Assembly: GCA_965204395.1 (NCBI GenBank)
Contig: OZ241987.1
Span: forward strand, 496,001-560,000
From: Bin87 sp965204395
Lineage (GTDB): Bacteria; Chloroflexota; Dehalococcoidia; Lucifugimonadales; UBA3495
Direction of reading: 5' to 3'
Length of the DNA stretch: 64,000 nt
The number at the start of each line of letters is the position of its first letter. The stretch's first letter is position 1. Below the pieces are notes generated by a model. It had not been told where the DNA came from. It worked only from the letters and a program-made list of their open reading frames with translations, and made no database searches. The translations under genes and the position numbers were made by a program. Shown here in pieces: positions 32,654 through 42,534 of this stretch.

Positions 32654-32709
32654 CCGGCTTTAGATTACGTTGGTCCCCGGGCGTCCCCAGGGGCGAAAGG
32701 AGCGTTTTT

Positions 32710-34347
32710 ATGGTTACTTCCGCGCAGGAAACACCGGCCGCAGCCACGCAATCCGGCGGCGAAATCGATGAAGTGGAGGTTATCGTCATCGGCGCCGGCG
32801 TTACCGGCCTGTACGCCCTCTACCGCCTCCGCAATCTCGGCTTCACCGCCATGTCCTTCGAGGAAGGCGACGGCGTCGGCGGCACCTGGTACTGGAACCG
32901 CTACCCGGGCGCCCGCTTCGACTCCGAAAGCTACACGTACGGCTACTCCTTCTCCGAGGAATTGCTCCAGGAATGGGAGTGGAAGGAGCACTACTCCGCC
33001 CAGCCCGAGAATGAGCAATACCTCAACTACGTCGCCGACAAGTTCGACCTGCGCCGGTTCATCCGCTTCAACTCGCGGGTCGCCTCATTGGTGTACGACG
33101 AGGACGCCAACCGCTGGGTCGCAACCACCGATGACGGCTACCAGGCCCGCGCCCAGTTCGTCATGACCGCCATCGGCATCCTCTCCGCCCGCTACGTCCC
33201 CGACTTCGAGGGCCTGGAGAGCTACGAGGGCATCGCAACCCACACCAACCGCTGGCCCAAGGAAGGCATCGACATGGTCGGCAAGAAGGTGGGCATCATC
33301 GGAACCGGCGCCACCGCCGTCCAGATCATCCCCGAAATCGCCAAAGATGTCGGCCACCTCACCGTCTTCCAGCGCACCGCCAACTACTGCGTGCCCCTGC
33401 GCAACTCCCTCATCGACGATGAAACCCAGGAGTACATCAAGGCCCACTATCCCGAGATTTTCGAGCGCTGTTTGGAGACCCCCGGATCCTTCATGCACAT
33501 GTTCGATACCCGTTCCGCCCTCGCTGTTACGGAGGAGGAAAAGCTGGAACAGTACGAACGCCTCTGGCAGGAACCCGGGTTCAAGAAGTGGCTCTCCAAC
33601 TTCTACGACGTCATGATGCCCGGCGAGGCCAACGAGGACTACGCCGAATTCGTCCGCAACAAGATCCGCGAGCGCGTCCACGACCCCGAAGTCGCCGAAA
33701 TGCTCGTCCCCAAGAACCACATGTTCGGCTCCAAGCGTCTCCCCTGCGAGAGCGGTTACTACGAGGTCTATAACCAGGACAACGTCCGCCTCGTGGACGT
33801 GCGCCAGGACCCCATCGCCCGCATCACCCCTCGTGGTCTCCAGCTGGAGGGCGGCGAGGACTTCGACTTCGACGTCCTCATCTTCGCCACCGGTTACGAC
33901 GCCGTCACCGGCCCCCTCAACCTCATTCACATCCAGGGCATCGGCGGCGAGGTCCTCAAGGAAAAGTTCGCCAACGGCCCCCGCACCTACATGGGAATGT
34001 CAAGCTACAACTTCCCCAACCTGTTCACCATCAACGCCGCCTCCGTTGGTAACTTCCCCCGCTCCGCCGAGCCGCTCGTCGAGTGGGTCACCGAGGCCAT
34101 CGCCCACGTCCGGGACAGTGGACACGGGCGCATCATGGCCACCCCCGAGGCGGAGGAAGCCTGGGTGCAGCACATGAGGGAAGGCGGCGAGAACATCCTT
34201 CGTACCCAGGCCGATTCCTGGTTCGTCGGCGCCAACATCCCCGGCAAGGCCCGTGTCCTGCTCACCGCACCCGACACGGCCCCGGCCATGCGAGCCAAGC
34301 GCGCCGAGGTCGAAGCCAACAACTACGAAGGCTTCACCCTCGACTGA
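32710..34347 (+). CDS. Baeyer-Villiger-type flavin monooxygenase
   Basis: 545 residues. FAD site GAGVTG (28-33), the GGTWYWNRYPGARFD block, the Baeyer-Villiger fingerprint F-x-G-...-H-T-x-x-W-P at 166-183 (FEGLESYEGIATHTNRWP) and the NADPH site GTGATA (198-203) identify a cyclohexanone-monooxygenase-like enzyme. It converts ketones to esters or lactones with O2 and NADPH. AAGGAG about eight bases before the ATG gives a strong ribosome site. It stands alone; flanking MFS carriers could move its substrates, which is inference. Confidence 0.95.
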   Translation: MVTSAQETPAAATQSGGEIDEVEVIVIGAGVTGLYALYRLRNLGFTAMSFEEGDGVGGTWYWNRYPGARFDSESYTYGYSFSEELLQEWEWKEHYSAQPENEQYLNYVADKFDLRRFIRFNSRVASLVYDEDANRWVATTDDGYQARAQFVMTAIGILSARYVPDFEGLESYEGIATHTNRWPKEGIDMVGKKVGIIGTGATAVQIIPEIAKDVGHLTVFQRTANYCVPLRNSLIDDETQEYIKAHYPEIFERCLETPGSFMHMFDTRSALAVTEEEKLEQYERLWQEPGFKKWLSNFYDVMMPGEANEDYAEFVRNKIRERVHDPEVAEMLVPKNHMFGSKRLPCESGYYEVYNQDNVRLVDVRQDPIARITPRGLQLEGGEDFDFDVLIFATGYDAVTGPLNLIHIQGIGGEVLKEKFANGPRTYMGMSSYNFPNLFTINAASVGNFPRSAEPLVEWVTEAIAHVRDSGHGRIMATPEAEEAWVQHMREGGENILRTQADSWFVGANIPGKARVLLTAPDTAPAMRAKRAEVEANNYEGFTLD

Positions 34348-34374
34348 CTCGCCTCATTTTAAAACGGCCATCAC

Positions 34375-34402
34375 GTAGGGGCGAATGATTATTCGCCCCT
34401 AC
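34375..34402. repeat. Family A palindrome
   Basis: GTAGGGGCGAAT (34375-34386) and ATTCGCCCCTAC (34391-34402) form a perfect 12-bp stem with a four-base loop, 28 bases after the monooxygenase stop. It may serve as a transcription stop between convergent genes. Confidence 0.85.
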
Positions 34403-34432
34403 TCCGTTCCCGCCGACGGGCCAATCAATCCA

Positions 34433-34462
34433 ATCCTGTTTATCCTGTTCATCCCTGTAAAT
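34433..34462 (+). repeat. Family B repeat overlapping the end of an MFS gene
   Basis: ATCCTGTTTATCCTGTTCAT then CCCTGTAAAT; it runs into the last codons of the minus-strand MFS gene (ending ...GGNLQG), so the repeat supplies its C-terminal residues. Confidence 0.7.
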
Positions 34463-35735
34463 TACCCCCCGGCCTCCGCGCCACCAGATAACAAACCCCC
34501 GACGCCAGTTGCATCGCCGCCGCCGCCAATAGCGCAACCCCGTATTCCCCCGTCCGGTCGAAGATCCATCCCGCCGCCACCGGCGCAGCCAACGAACCCG
34601 CCCCGAAGCACACCGTCATGATACCTACCAGCGACCCGAAACTCCGCCGCCCAAAATACTCGCCCACCGCCAGCCATCCCAGCGTCGCAACCCCCTCCGT
34701 GGCCGCTATCGACATCACGAACATCGCCGCCGCCGGATACCCGGTCCACGACAGGAAAACCACCGACCCCACCGCTCCAATCGTCATTCCCCCGAACAAC
34801 AGCCACCGCGACGGCACAACCATCGCCGCCAGTCCCATGATAATCCTCAGCGGAATGATCACCAGGAACGTCGCCGACAGGTAGTACGCCGCCTGCTCTT
34901 CGGGAATCCCCTTCCATCCCAGCATCGGTATCTGGTTGATCACCAGTGCGTCCGCTGCCGCGATCCTCAACGTCACCGCCACCGTCATCAGCCAGAACGC
35001 TGGCGTCCTCACCCCTTGACCCAGCGTAAAATCCGATTCCGCGTAGGCTGGTTCAATCCGCCGCCCTCTGACTGCCGCCGGTCTGCCGGCAGCCGGTCGC
35101 TCCCCGTCGGGCAGCAGTCCGATGTCCTCCGGCCGGCTCCGTATCACCACCGTCGCCAGCATCGTCAAAAGGGCCACAAACCCGCCTGTCCACAGGATCA
35201 GGGTGCGCCACCCAAACTGTCCCTGGCCGTACGACAGCACCTGCACCATGATGGCGGCCCCGCCGGCGAACGCGGTGTTCAGCAGGGTCATGGTCAACGC
35301 TTTCCTCCGCACAAACCACTGGTTCACCACGGTCATCAGATTGGGCGCTACGCCGATTCCACGTCCTATCGCCGCCACTCCCGAATACACGACCAGCAAC
35401 TGCCAGTACGAACTGACGCCGGCCACTGCCGCGAATCCCACGCAGCACAGCAGCCCGCCCGCCAGCACCAGCACCCGGCCGCCATACCGGTCCGCCAGCC
35501 ATCCGGCCACCAGCGATGCCACGTTGCCCACCGCCCACGCCGCGCCCACCACGAACGCGAACTGCGCCGACGTGATCCCCAACTCGCCCTTGATCGACGT
35601 GGCGAACACCAGGAATCCGGGTATCAGAGCGCCGAATCCCAGGAACCCCAATCCCGCGGCAGCCGCCAGCACCCACCATCCGTAGTAGATGCGCCCCCTC
35701 GAATCGAGTGCTTCGCCCGTCGGCTGTTCCGTCAT
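34449..35735 (-). CDS. MFS transporter (monocarboxylate/oxalate-formate-like), copy 1
   Basis: 428 residues, 12 membrane segments. Opens IYYGWWVLAAAAGLGFLGFGALIPGF, typical of the OFA/monocarboxylate branch, with the GWLADRYGGRVLV signature. It is a tandem paralogue of the gene at 35751 (same opening and loop motifs), 15 bases away and co-oriented. Substrate unknown, an organic acid by family. Confidence 0.88.
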   Translation of the reverse strand: MTEQPTGEALDSRGRIYYGWWVLAAAAGLGFLGFGALIPGFLVFATSIKGELGITSAQFAFVVGAAWAVGNVASLVAGWLADRYGGRVLVLAGGLLCCVGFAAVAGVSSYWQLLVVYSGVAAIGRGIGVAPNLMTVVNQWFVRRKALTMTLLNTAFAGGAAIMVQVLSYGQGQFGWRTLILWTGGFVALLTMLATVVIRSRPEDIGLLPDGERPAAGRPAAVRGRRIEPAYAESDFTLGQGVRTPAFWLMTVAVTLRIAAADALVINQIPMLGWKGIPEEQAAYYLSATFLVIIPLRIIMGLAAMVVPSRWLLFGGMTIGAVGSVVFLSWTGYPAAAMFVMSIAATEGVATLGWLAVGEYFGRRSFGSLVGIMTVCFGAGSLAAPVAAGWIFDRTGEYGVALLAAAAMQLASGVCYLVARRPGGNLQG

Positions 35736-35750
35736 CCGGACGTCGCCATG

Positions 35751-37079
35751 CTAATCCGCATCCCCGTCCCCGTCCCCTTCCTCATCGGCAGCCGGCCGTT
35801 TGACCAGCGAAAACGCGCCGGCCGAAATGGTCTGCAGGAGTCCCACCGCCAGCAGCACGGGAACGAAACTCCCCGTCTGGTCAAATACCGACCCCGCAAC
35901 CGCTGGAACTATCAGCCCGCTTATTCCATAAAACACCGTCATCAACCCTACCAGCGTCCCGAAGCTGCGCCGCCCGAAGTACTCGCCCACCGTGATCCAC
36001 GCCAGCGAACTCACCCCCTGCCCCGTTGCTGACGAGATAATCAGGAACCATGCCACCGCATCTCCCCGCAGCAGCAACGCCGCCACGGTGCATAGCGCCA
36101 CCATCGCCATCCCCGCGCTCAGCATCCACCGTGGCGACACCCACATCGCGGCCAACCCCATCCCGAACCGCGCCGGTATCGTGGCGAAGTAGGTTATGGA
36201 AAGGTACACGGACGTTCGTTCCTCCGCGACCCCTTTCCATATCAATAACGGTATCTGATTGATGACCAGCACGTCCGATGGGACAGTCCGTAGTATCGCC
36301 CCAATCGCCAACGCGCAGAACGACAGCGTTCCCAGCGCCTCCCTTACCGAATAGTTGCCTCGTCGCTCCGCGTGTTCCGGTTCCCCCCGTGCGGCTCCGG
36401 CCGCTCGGTCAGGTGTGCCCGTGTCCGCTCCATAGGGTTGCAACCCCATATCCTCCGGCCGGCTGCGGATAATCGCCGCAGCCGGCAAAGTCAGGGCGCA
36501 TACCAACCCGCCGGCGATCAACGCTGCCGTGCGCCAACCAATATGGCCGCCGGCCAAGCTCAATGCCGGCAGCAGAGCGGCCGCTCCGGCGGTCACCGCC
36601 GTGTTGATGATCGCCAGTGCCAACGCTTTGCGGTCGTCAAACCATTGGTTCACCACCGTCATCAGCGTCGGGAAAATTCCCAATCCGCGCCCCGCCGAAG
36701 CAATTATCGTGTATCCCAGCACTATCGCCCAGAACGATTGCGCCAACCCCAGCGCGGCGAACCCAAACCCACACAGCAATCCTCCTACCAATACGAAACG
36801 CCGGGCGCCATACCTGTCCGCCAACCACCCGGCCAACAACGAGGTGATGTCTCCAATGCCCCAGGCCGCGCCCACGATGAACGCGGACTGTCCAGAACTC
36901 AAACCCAGTTCCGATCTGATGGGCACCGAGAACGCCAGGTAACCGGGTATCACGACCCCGAACGCGCAGAACCCCAAAGTCGCTGCGGCGGCCAGCACCC
37001 ACCACCCGTAAAAGATTCCGCCCCGGCTGCTCGGTGCCGGAGCGGAAGTTACCTCGGCGTCAGACTGCGCCAGGCTCAT
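35751..37079 (-). CDS. MFS transporter (monocarboxylate/oxalate-formate-like), copy 2
   Basis: 442 residues. IFYGWWVLAAAATLGFCAFGVVIPGY and GWLADRYGARRFVLVGG parallel its neighbour, so the two arose by duplication but have diverged substantially. A charged central loop (about 225-245) and an acidic C-terminal tail (EEGDGDGDAD) are extra. The cupin gene lies 32 bases upstream on the same strand. Confidence 0.88.
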   Translation of the reverse strand: MSLAQSDAEVTSAPAPSSRGGIFYGWWVLAAAATLGFCAFGVVIPGYLAFSVPIRSELGLSSGQSAFIVGAAWGIGDITSLLAGWLADRYGARRFVLVGGLLCGFGFAALGLAQSFWAIVLGYTIIASAGRGLGIFPTLMTVVNQWFDDRKALALAIINTAVTAGAAALLPALSLAGGHIGWRTAALIAGGLVCALTLPAAAIIRSRPEDMGLQPYGADTGTPDRAAGAARGEPEHAERRGNYSVREALGTLSFCALAIGAILRTVPSDVLVINQIPLLIWKGVAEERTSVYLSITYFATIPARFGMGLAAMWVSPRWMLSAGMAMVALCTVAALLLRGDAVAWFLIISSATGQGVSSLAWITVGEYFGRRSFGTLVGLMTVFYGISGLIVPAVAGSVFDQTGSFVPVLLAVGLLQTISAGAFSLVKRPAADEEGDGDGDAD

Positions 37080-37111
37080 TTGCTGAATGTCGGCGTTGGC
37101 TGTCTCGGTGG

Positions 37112-37480
37112 TCAGTCCGCCAACGGAATCACCAGGTACACCCTCTCCTCGCCCCCGACCACCCGCGTGGTGTGGCCCTCGCCGGTCATGTCCTCGGCCA
37201 GCAGGACGTCGCCCGGCCCCACGCGGTGCGTCGATCCATCGCTCAACCCAATCTCCGCCTGTCCCGCCAGGGTGACGGTGTACTGGCGGCGAGGGGCGCA
37301 GTGGAAATCCAGGAAGTAATCCGGCGGAGAGATCCGAATGGTCAATCCCGACGTCGGTTGCATCGGCGTGCCCCGTCCATACGCCCCCTCCGTATCCAAA
37401 AAATCCTCGAACGGCGGATCGTAGTGTTCAAGGCGCGACTGGCCGTCGTCTCCGGTGTAAACGCGAACAAATTGTGGCAT
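37112..37480 (-). CDS. Cupin domain protein
   Basis: 122 residues, one small beta-barrel: YFLDFHCAPRRQYTVTLAGQAEIGLSDG then HRVGPGDVLLAEDMTGEGHTTRV, the two cupin motifs, with a reduced set of metal ligands. Probably a ligand sensor or small enzyme working with the two MFS carriers downstream in the same direction; not provable from sequence. Confidence 0.85.
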   Translation of the reverse strand: MPQFVRVYTGDDGQSRLEHYDPPFEDFLDTEGAYGRGTPMQPTSGLTIRISPPDYFLDFHCAPRRQYTVTLAGQAEIGLSDGSTHRVGPGDVLLAEDMTGEGHTTRVVGGEERVYLVIPLAD

Positions 37481-37936
37481 GGGTGATCACCTCTTTTTCA
37501 TCGTCTAGAACTGGTCCAAGCATTTTTTCAACAACTCGTTTGCCACTGAATCCGACCCATCGACACCGTGCGTAGGTTTGGCAACCCATTGGCGAATCTC
37601 GAGATGCCATCCGCACCACAATGGGGCGGCGTGGCGTGGATTATATTACAAAGCCGGATAATCCCATTGGGTTAACGCATCCCGGTCCACACCCAAATCA
37701 CCCGACTCCAGCAACCTGCGAACCTTTCCAACGTTGATGGTCCAGCGAAGATCGATACCGGAAATAGGTGCGACGATTAATGTCGTTCGGCGCGAATTTG
37801 GTGAACGGAAACACTCTGGTTCCGCCTAGCGCAACGATTGTTGACGGCAATTATGCGATGTGCTACCGTCCCGCCACACTGTTCAAATTTTGTTGACGCG
37901 CGCCGCTCAATGGCCGTTAACAAGGAGAAACACTCT
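37481..37936. other. Intergenic region at the G/C skew switch
   Basis: 456 bases between the divergent cupin and ABC operons, less GC-rich than its flanks. Contains a weak promoter for the ABC operon (37841-37869) and CGTGGATTA (about 37635), two mismatches from a DnaA box. The + strand is C-rich to the left and G-rich to the right. No gene seen. Confidence 0.5.
37841..37869 (+). promoter_or_regulatory. Probable promoter of the first ABC operon
   Basis: TTGACG (37841-37846), a 17-base spacer and TACCGT (37864-37869), 67 bases before the ATG. The -10 is weak; the -35 and spacing are good, like the promoters at 51989 and 56121. Confidence 0.45.
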
Positions 37937-39649
37937 ATGTCGCATCGCAAATTGGGAGCGAAGTTATCACTGGTGTTGGTCGCAATTTTCGCGACCTTGA
38001 TGCTGGGCGCCTGCGGTAGCCCGGCAGAGGAACCGGCCGCTGCTCCGGCGGCGGAACCCACTGCCGCTCCGGCAGCCACCGCCGTTCCCGCCGCTGCCGC
38101 TGAAGCCACCGAGGCGCCGCCCGCGGCCATGACCGAGGAAACCGGCGGCAAGGTTACGCTGATGAATGCGGTGTGGGCCACCGAGCTCTTCACCCCTCGC
38201 GACGGTGTAGGCGAAACTGCCACCTACGGCCGGCAGATGCACGCCTTCTGGATCAACGGCAACGAAAACTTGGAAATGGTTCCAGGGGTGTTGACCGATT
38301 GGACCGTGTCGGAAGACGGACTGTCGTGGGATCTCACGCTTCGAGAGGGGATCACCTTCCACAACGGGGATCCGTTGACCATCGACGACGCGATGTTCAC
38401 CATGGACTTCACGTTCGGACCCGAAGCCGTTACCGAATCGATCAGCCCCAGCATCCAGGCTGAAGCTGCGGACACCGCCAGCATTGAAGCCACCGGTCCC
38501 AACTCGCTGCGGGTCACTCACGTTTCTCCCAAAGCGTTCTTCCCCTTCTTCATCTCCGACTTGAGCTTCGGCATCGCCGGTGTGCTGCTACCCAAGACCT
38601 ATTTCGAGAGTCTCGGGCAGGACGGGTACAACGACGCCCCCATCGGCGCCGGTCCTTTCCGACTGGAAAAGCACGTCATCAGCGAGCAGATCCTGCTGGA
38701 GCGTTACGACGATTATTTCGACCCTGAACGTGGCCCGTCCTTCCAGACGCTGGATATGCGTCTGGTGCCGGAAGTGGCGACGCGCGTAGCTGCGCTCCGA
38801 GCCGGCGACGCCGACGTGATCGAAGCCAACCTCGCTGTGAAAGACCAAGTTGAAGACGGTGGCGGCCGCATGGTTTGGGCGCAGGAATCCTCCTACATGT
38901 GGATACTGTTGCCGGGTTGCTGGGAAGAGCAGTTCCCGTGCAATAAGAAGGAAGTCCGCCAGGCCCTGGACTACGCAATCGACAAAGATACGATCATCAA
39001 CTCGCTCTACGGCCCAGAAGCGGCGGTTTCCAAGGGTTGGAACTGGGCTACTCCTAATGCCCTCGGCTACAGCGAAGACCTGGACCCATTCCCGTACGAC
39101 CCCGAGTTGGCCCAACAACTGATGGTCGATGCCGGATATCCCGACGGCGAAGGATTCGGCACGCTGGAAATTCACACCTGGAAAGCGGGCGACGTGCCGT
39201 TCCTGCCCGAACAGGCCCAACTCATCGCCGATATGTGGGAAAAGAACCTAGGTATAGACGTTGAGGTTATCGTGGGAGAGGCCGCTACCGTCCGTGAGCG
39301 CTGGTTTGGCCGGCAACTGGATGGCAAGGTGATCGTGCGTGCCAATGAAACTCGGTGGGACGGCGGGAGCATCACGAACGCCATCTATGGAGACCCGGAA
39401 GGCAGCGCGCACCTGGGCGGTCGCCGCGACGACCTGATAACAGTTGCCAAGGACGCGCTGGCGGTCGTAGACCCAGCGCTACGCCAGGAAGCGTTCAACA
39501 AGGCCTACAAGATCCTGCGTGAGGAACATTACGAGTTCGGCACTGGCTACGTGAACTTGCCTTGGGGCGTCGGACCTCGCATCGCCTCATGGGAACCGTG
39601 GCCGGTGGTGGCTTATCAAACTGCCATCTGGACGATGGAACTGAACTAG
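37937..39649 (+). CDS. ABC transporter substrate-binding lipoprotein (family 5, peptide type)
   Basis: 570 residues from ATG 37937, with AAGGAG nine bases upstream. Lipobox LGAC with C26, then an Ala/Pro/Glu/Thr linker to about 70. WTVSEDGLSWDLTLREGITFHNGDPLTIDDAMFT is the family 5 signature, and EVRQALDYAIDKDTIINSLYG the second. Captures peptides or other solutes outside the membrane for the permease and ATPase genes that follow in one operon. Confidence 0.94.
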   Translation: MSHRKLGAKLSLVLVAIFATLMLGACGSPAEEPAAAPAAEPTAAPAATAVPAAAAEATEAPPAAMTEETGGKVTLMNAVWATELFTPRDGVGETATYGRQMHAFWINGNENLEMVPGVLTDWTVSEDGLSWDLTLREGITFHNGDPLTIDDAMFTMDFTFGPEAVTESISPSIQAEAADTASIEATGPNSLRVTHVSPKAFFPFFISDLSFGIAGVLLPKTYFESLGQDGYNDAPIGAGPFRLEKHVISEQILLERYDDYFDPERGPSFQTLDMRLVPEVATRVAALRAGDADVIEANLAVKDQVEDGGGRMVWAQESSYMWILLPGCWEEQFPCNKKEVRQALDYAIDKDTIINSLYGPEAAVSKGWNWATPNALGYSEDLDPFPYDPELAQQLMVDAGYPDGEGFGTLEIHTWKAGDVPFLPEQAQLIADMWEKNLGIDVEVIVGEAATVRERWFGRQLDGKVIVRANETRWDGGSITNAIYGDPEGSAHLGGRRDDLITVAKDALAVVDPALRQEAFNKAYKILREEHYEFGTGYVNLPWGVGPRIASWEPWPVVAYQTAIWTMELN

Positions 39650-39667
39650 GTTTCCCGCCAATTCTCA

Positions 39668-40585
39668 ATGTGGCAATTCATCGGAATACGGGTCATCCAG
39701 GGCATCTTCACCCTGCTGGTTATCAGTCTGTTGGTGTTCCTGGCGACCCGTCTGACCGGTGATCCCGCGTTGGTATTGCTACCGCCTGAGGCGTCGAGCA
39801 AAACGGACTACGAGCGGGTGCGCAAACAGCTCGGCTTGGATAAATCCTTGCCAGAGCAATACTTCATTTTCCTCAGGGGAGCAGTACAGGGCGATTTCGG
39901 GCTGTCCATACGCGACCGCCGCCCAACGCGGGATCTGTTGCTGGAAAGGCTGCCGGCGACCTTGCAGTTGGCGCTGGCTGGCATGGCATTGGCGGTGATC
40001 ATAGGGGTGCCACTGGGAATCCTGTCGGCGGTGAAACGCGACTCAATATTCGACAAGGGAGGCAAGTTATTCGCCGTGCTCGGCATGGCTGCTCCCCAGT
40101 TCTGGGTGGCGATCATGCTGATCCTCCTGTTCGGGGCGATCCTCAAGGTTTTGCCCACGTACGGGCGTGAGGGTCCCGAGAATTTCATCCTTCCCTCGTT
40201 CGTGTTGGCCTGGTCGATCATGGCCGGCATCATGCGGCTGGGACGCTCCAGCATGCTGGAGGTGCTCGATAGCGACTACGTGCGGTTCGCGCGAATCAAA
40301 GGGCTTAAAGATGGGATGGTGGTATGGAAGCACGCGTTGCGCAACGCCCTCATACCGATCCTGACGTTCAGCGGCATCAGCCTGGCCGGTTTGCTGAACG
40401 GGGCTATCGTGGTGGAGCAGGTATTCGCCTGGCCCGGGTTGGGTCGTTTAATGCTGGACGGCGTGCTGCAGCGCAACTTCCCGGTCGTGCAGGCGGCGGT
40501 AATGGCCTCAGCGTTCTTCTATATCCTGACCGCGCTGATTGTTGACATCCTCTACGTGTACGCCGATCCCAGGATCCGGCACTGA
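39668..40585 (+). CDS. dppB: ABC transporter permease (DppB type)
   Basis: 305 residues, six membrane helices. FIGIRVIQGIFTLLVISLLVF opens; the EAA-type loop is KGLKDGMVVWKHALRNALIPI, the contact site for the ATPase. It follows the binding protein by 18 bases. Transports peptides or similar solutes. Confidence 0.93.
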   Translation: MWQFIGIRVIQGIFTLLVISLLVFLATRLTGDPALVLLPPEASSKTDYERVRKQLGLDKSLPEQYFIFLRGAVQGDFGLSIRDRRPTRDLLLERLPATLQLALAGMALAVIIGVPLGILSAVKRDSIFDKGGKLFAVLGMAAPQFWVAIMLILLFGAILKVLPTYGREGPENFILPSFVLAWSIMAGIMRLGRSSMLEVLDSDYVRFARIKGLKDGMVVWKHALRNALIPILTFSGISLAGLLNGAIVVEQVFAWPGLGRLMLDGVLQRNFPVVQAAVMASAFFYILTALIVDILYVYADPRIRH

Positions 40586-40605
40586 CGCTGCGGGGTACCC
40601 CCACT

Positions 40606-41487
40606 ATGGCGACGACCGATCTGGTACTGGAAACCACCCAACCCCAGCAGAGTTGGCGTCAGCGCGTCGCAGAGAAGCGCCTGCCGTGGATTCCCATCGC
40701 AGTCCTGTTGGTGCTTATCATCTGCGCGGCGTTTGCCCACTGGCTGGCTCCCCATGACCCCACCAGTCTGAACGTAGTTAACAGCAAACTCGCGCCTTTC
40801 GAGTCCAGCGCACACCCGCTGGGCACCGATGTGCTCGGTCGCGACATGTTGAGCCGGCTCATATACGGGGCGCGCACAACTGTGCAGATCAGCGTAATCG
40901 CGTTGGCGCTCGGGGCCGTCATCGGGACGGTGATCGGCCTGGTTTCCGGATATTGGGGTGGTTGGACCGATGCGGTCCTGATGCGCGTCACTGACGCCGC
41001 GTTGGGGTTTCCGACCATCCTGCTGGCGTTGGTGGTCGTGGTGATTATGAACCCCGGACCTCCGGCCATCATCCTGGCGGTACTGCTTACCGTTTGGGCC
41101 CGCTTTGCCCGCATGATTCGCGGCGACGTGCTGACCGTTAAGGGTTATGACTTCGTAACCCTGGCGAGAATCACCGGAGTACGAGCGCCGGTCATTCTCT
41201 GGCGCCACATCTTCCCCAACGTCGCCAACACGCTGATGGTGATAACCAGCCTGATGGTGGGGCAGATAATCCTGCTTGAAGCCGCGCTGAGTTTCCTTGG
41301 ACTGGGCCTGTCTCCCGGTGCGCCGGCCTGGGGCATCATGGTGGCCGAAGGCCAGGAGGTCATCCTGGATGTTTGGTGGCTGTCATTGCTCCCCGGCATA
41401 GCGATCACAGTGGTCGTGCTGGCGTTCAACTTCTTCGGGGACTGGCTTCGCGACTACCTGGATCCCAAGTTGCGCAGGGCAGGATAA
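40606..41487 (+). CDS. dppC: ABC transporter permease (DppC type)
   Basis: 293 residues with the DppC extra N-terminal segment, the signature HPLGTDVLGRDMLSRLIYGAR and the loop RITGVRAPVILWRHIFPNVANTL. Forms the membrane pore with the preceding permease. Twenty bases separate the two genes. Confidence 0.93.
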   Translation: MATTDLVLETTQPQQSWRQRVAEKRLPWIPIAVLLVLIICAAFAHWLAPHDPTSLNVVNSKLAPFESSAHPLGTDVLGRDMLSRLIYGARTTVQISVIALALGAVIGTVIGLVSGYWGGWTDAVLMRVTDAALGFPTILLALVVVVIMNPGPPAIILAVLLTVWARFARMIRGDVLTVKGYDFVTLARITGVRAPVILWRHIFPNVANTLMVITSLMVGQIILLEAALSFLGLGLSPGAPAWGIMVAEGQEVILDVWWLSLLPGIAITVVVLAFNFFGDWLRDYLDPKLRRAG

Positions 41488-41567
41488 TCAGGTTTTACTG
41501 TAGGCCATAAACCGCGGGGCAGTAAGCTTACCACAGACCCACGATGATGCCGCGCATCAGGGGCTAA

Positions 41568-42533
41568 ATGACTGACGATGCAATTCTGCAGGTCGAAGAT
41601 CTGCAAACCCACTTTTTCACCCGCACCGGCGTGGTCAAGGCAGTCGACGGGATCAGTTTCGATTTGCATCGGGGCGAAACGCTAGGGATCGTTGGGGAAT
41701 CGGGTTCCGGAAAAAGCATGACCGCCTGGTCCATCCTGGGCATGGTTCCACACCCGGGCCGGATCGTAGGCGGAGCGATCAACTACCTGGGCGAAAACCT
41801 GTTGGAAAAGAGCAGGGCCGAGATGCGCGAGATCCGCGGGTCCGGCATCTGCATGGTCATGCAAGACCCATTGACGTCCCTCAACCCAGTCTTCACGGTA
41901 GGTGACCAACTGGTGGAGACCCTGCGGTTGGAATACAACGAGCCGAGGCGATCTCTGTGGCAGCGAGCGGCGGAACTGCTGTCCAACGTGAGGATCCCCG
42001 CTCCGGAAGACCGGCTCACCAACTTTCCCCACCAAATGAGCGGAGGCATGCGTCAACGGGTGGTGGGAGCGATTTCAATATCAAGGGCGCCCAACCTGTT
42101 GATCGCAGATGAGCCCACCACATCCCTGGACGCCACGATTCAACTGCAGTACCTGAGGTTGCTGAAAGACATCCAGGACCAGACCGGCGCGGCCATCATA
42201 TTCATCACCCACGACTTTGGGATCGTGGCGCGCATGTGCGACCGGGTAGCGGTGATGTACGCAGGGCGGATCGTGGAGCAGTCCGACGTTGAGGACATGT
42301 TCGACCATCCGGCGCATCCATACACCGAGGCGTTGCTCCAGTCGGTGCCGGACCTTGATACGGACGTGGACACGCTGCCGTCGATCGAGGGACAACCCCC
42401 CTCGTTGGACGCATTGCCATCGGGATGTTCATTCGCGCCGCGGTGTCCCCACGCCTGGGACAAATGCAGCACATATCCCGACGAGTTTACGGTTGCGCCA
42501 CGCCACACGTCGAGCTGCTGGAGGTCGGAGTAA
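41568..42533 (+). CDS. dppD: ABC transporter ATPase (DppD type)
   Basis: 321 residues. Walker A GESGSGKS (43-50), signature MSGGMRQ (157-163), Walker B LLIADEP (177-183). The C-terminal oligopeptide-transporter extension has four cysteines (CSFAPRCPHAWDKCS and a later SSCW), a typical iron-sulfur-site candidate in this family. Eighty bases follow the permease. Its stop overlaps the ribosome site of the next ATPase. Confidence 0.95.
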   Translation: MTDDAILQVEDLQTHFFTRTGVVKAVDGISFDLHRGETLGIVGESGSGKSMTAWSILGMVPHPGRIVGGAINYLGENLLEKSRAEMREIRGSGICMVMQDPLTSLNPVFTVGDQLVETLRLEYNEPRRSLWQRAAELLSNVRIPAPEDRLTNFPHQMSGGMRQRVVGAISISRAPNLLIADEPTTSLDATIQLQYLRLLKDIQDQTGAAIIFITHDFGIVARMCDRVAVMYAGRIVEQSDVEDMFDHPAHPYTEALLQSVPDLDTDVDTLPSIEGQPPSLDALPSGCSFAPRCPHAWDKCSTYPDEFTVAPRHTSSCWRSE

Positions 42534-42534
42534 C

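Noticed and set aside
37481..37936. Firm call of a replication origin
   Set aside because: Only one imperfect DnaA-box-like site and no dnaA, dnaN or parAB nearby; kept as a skew observation only.
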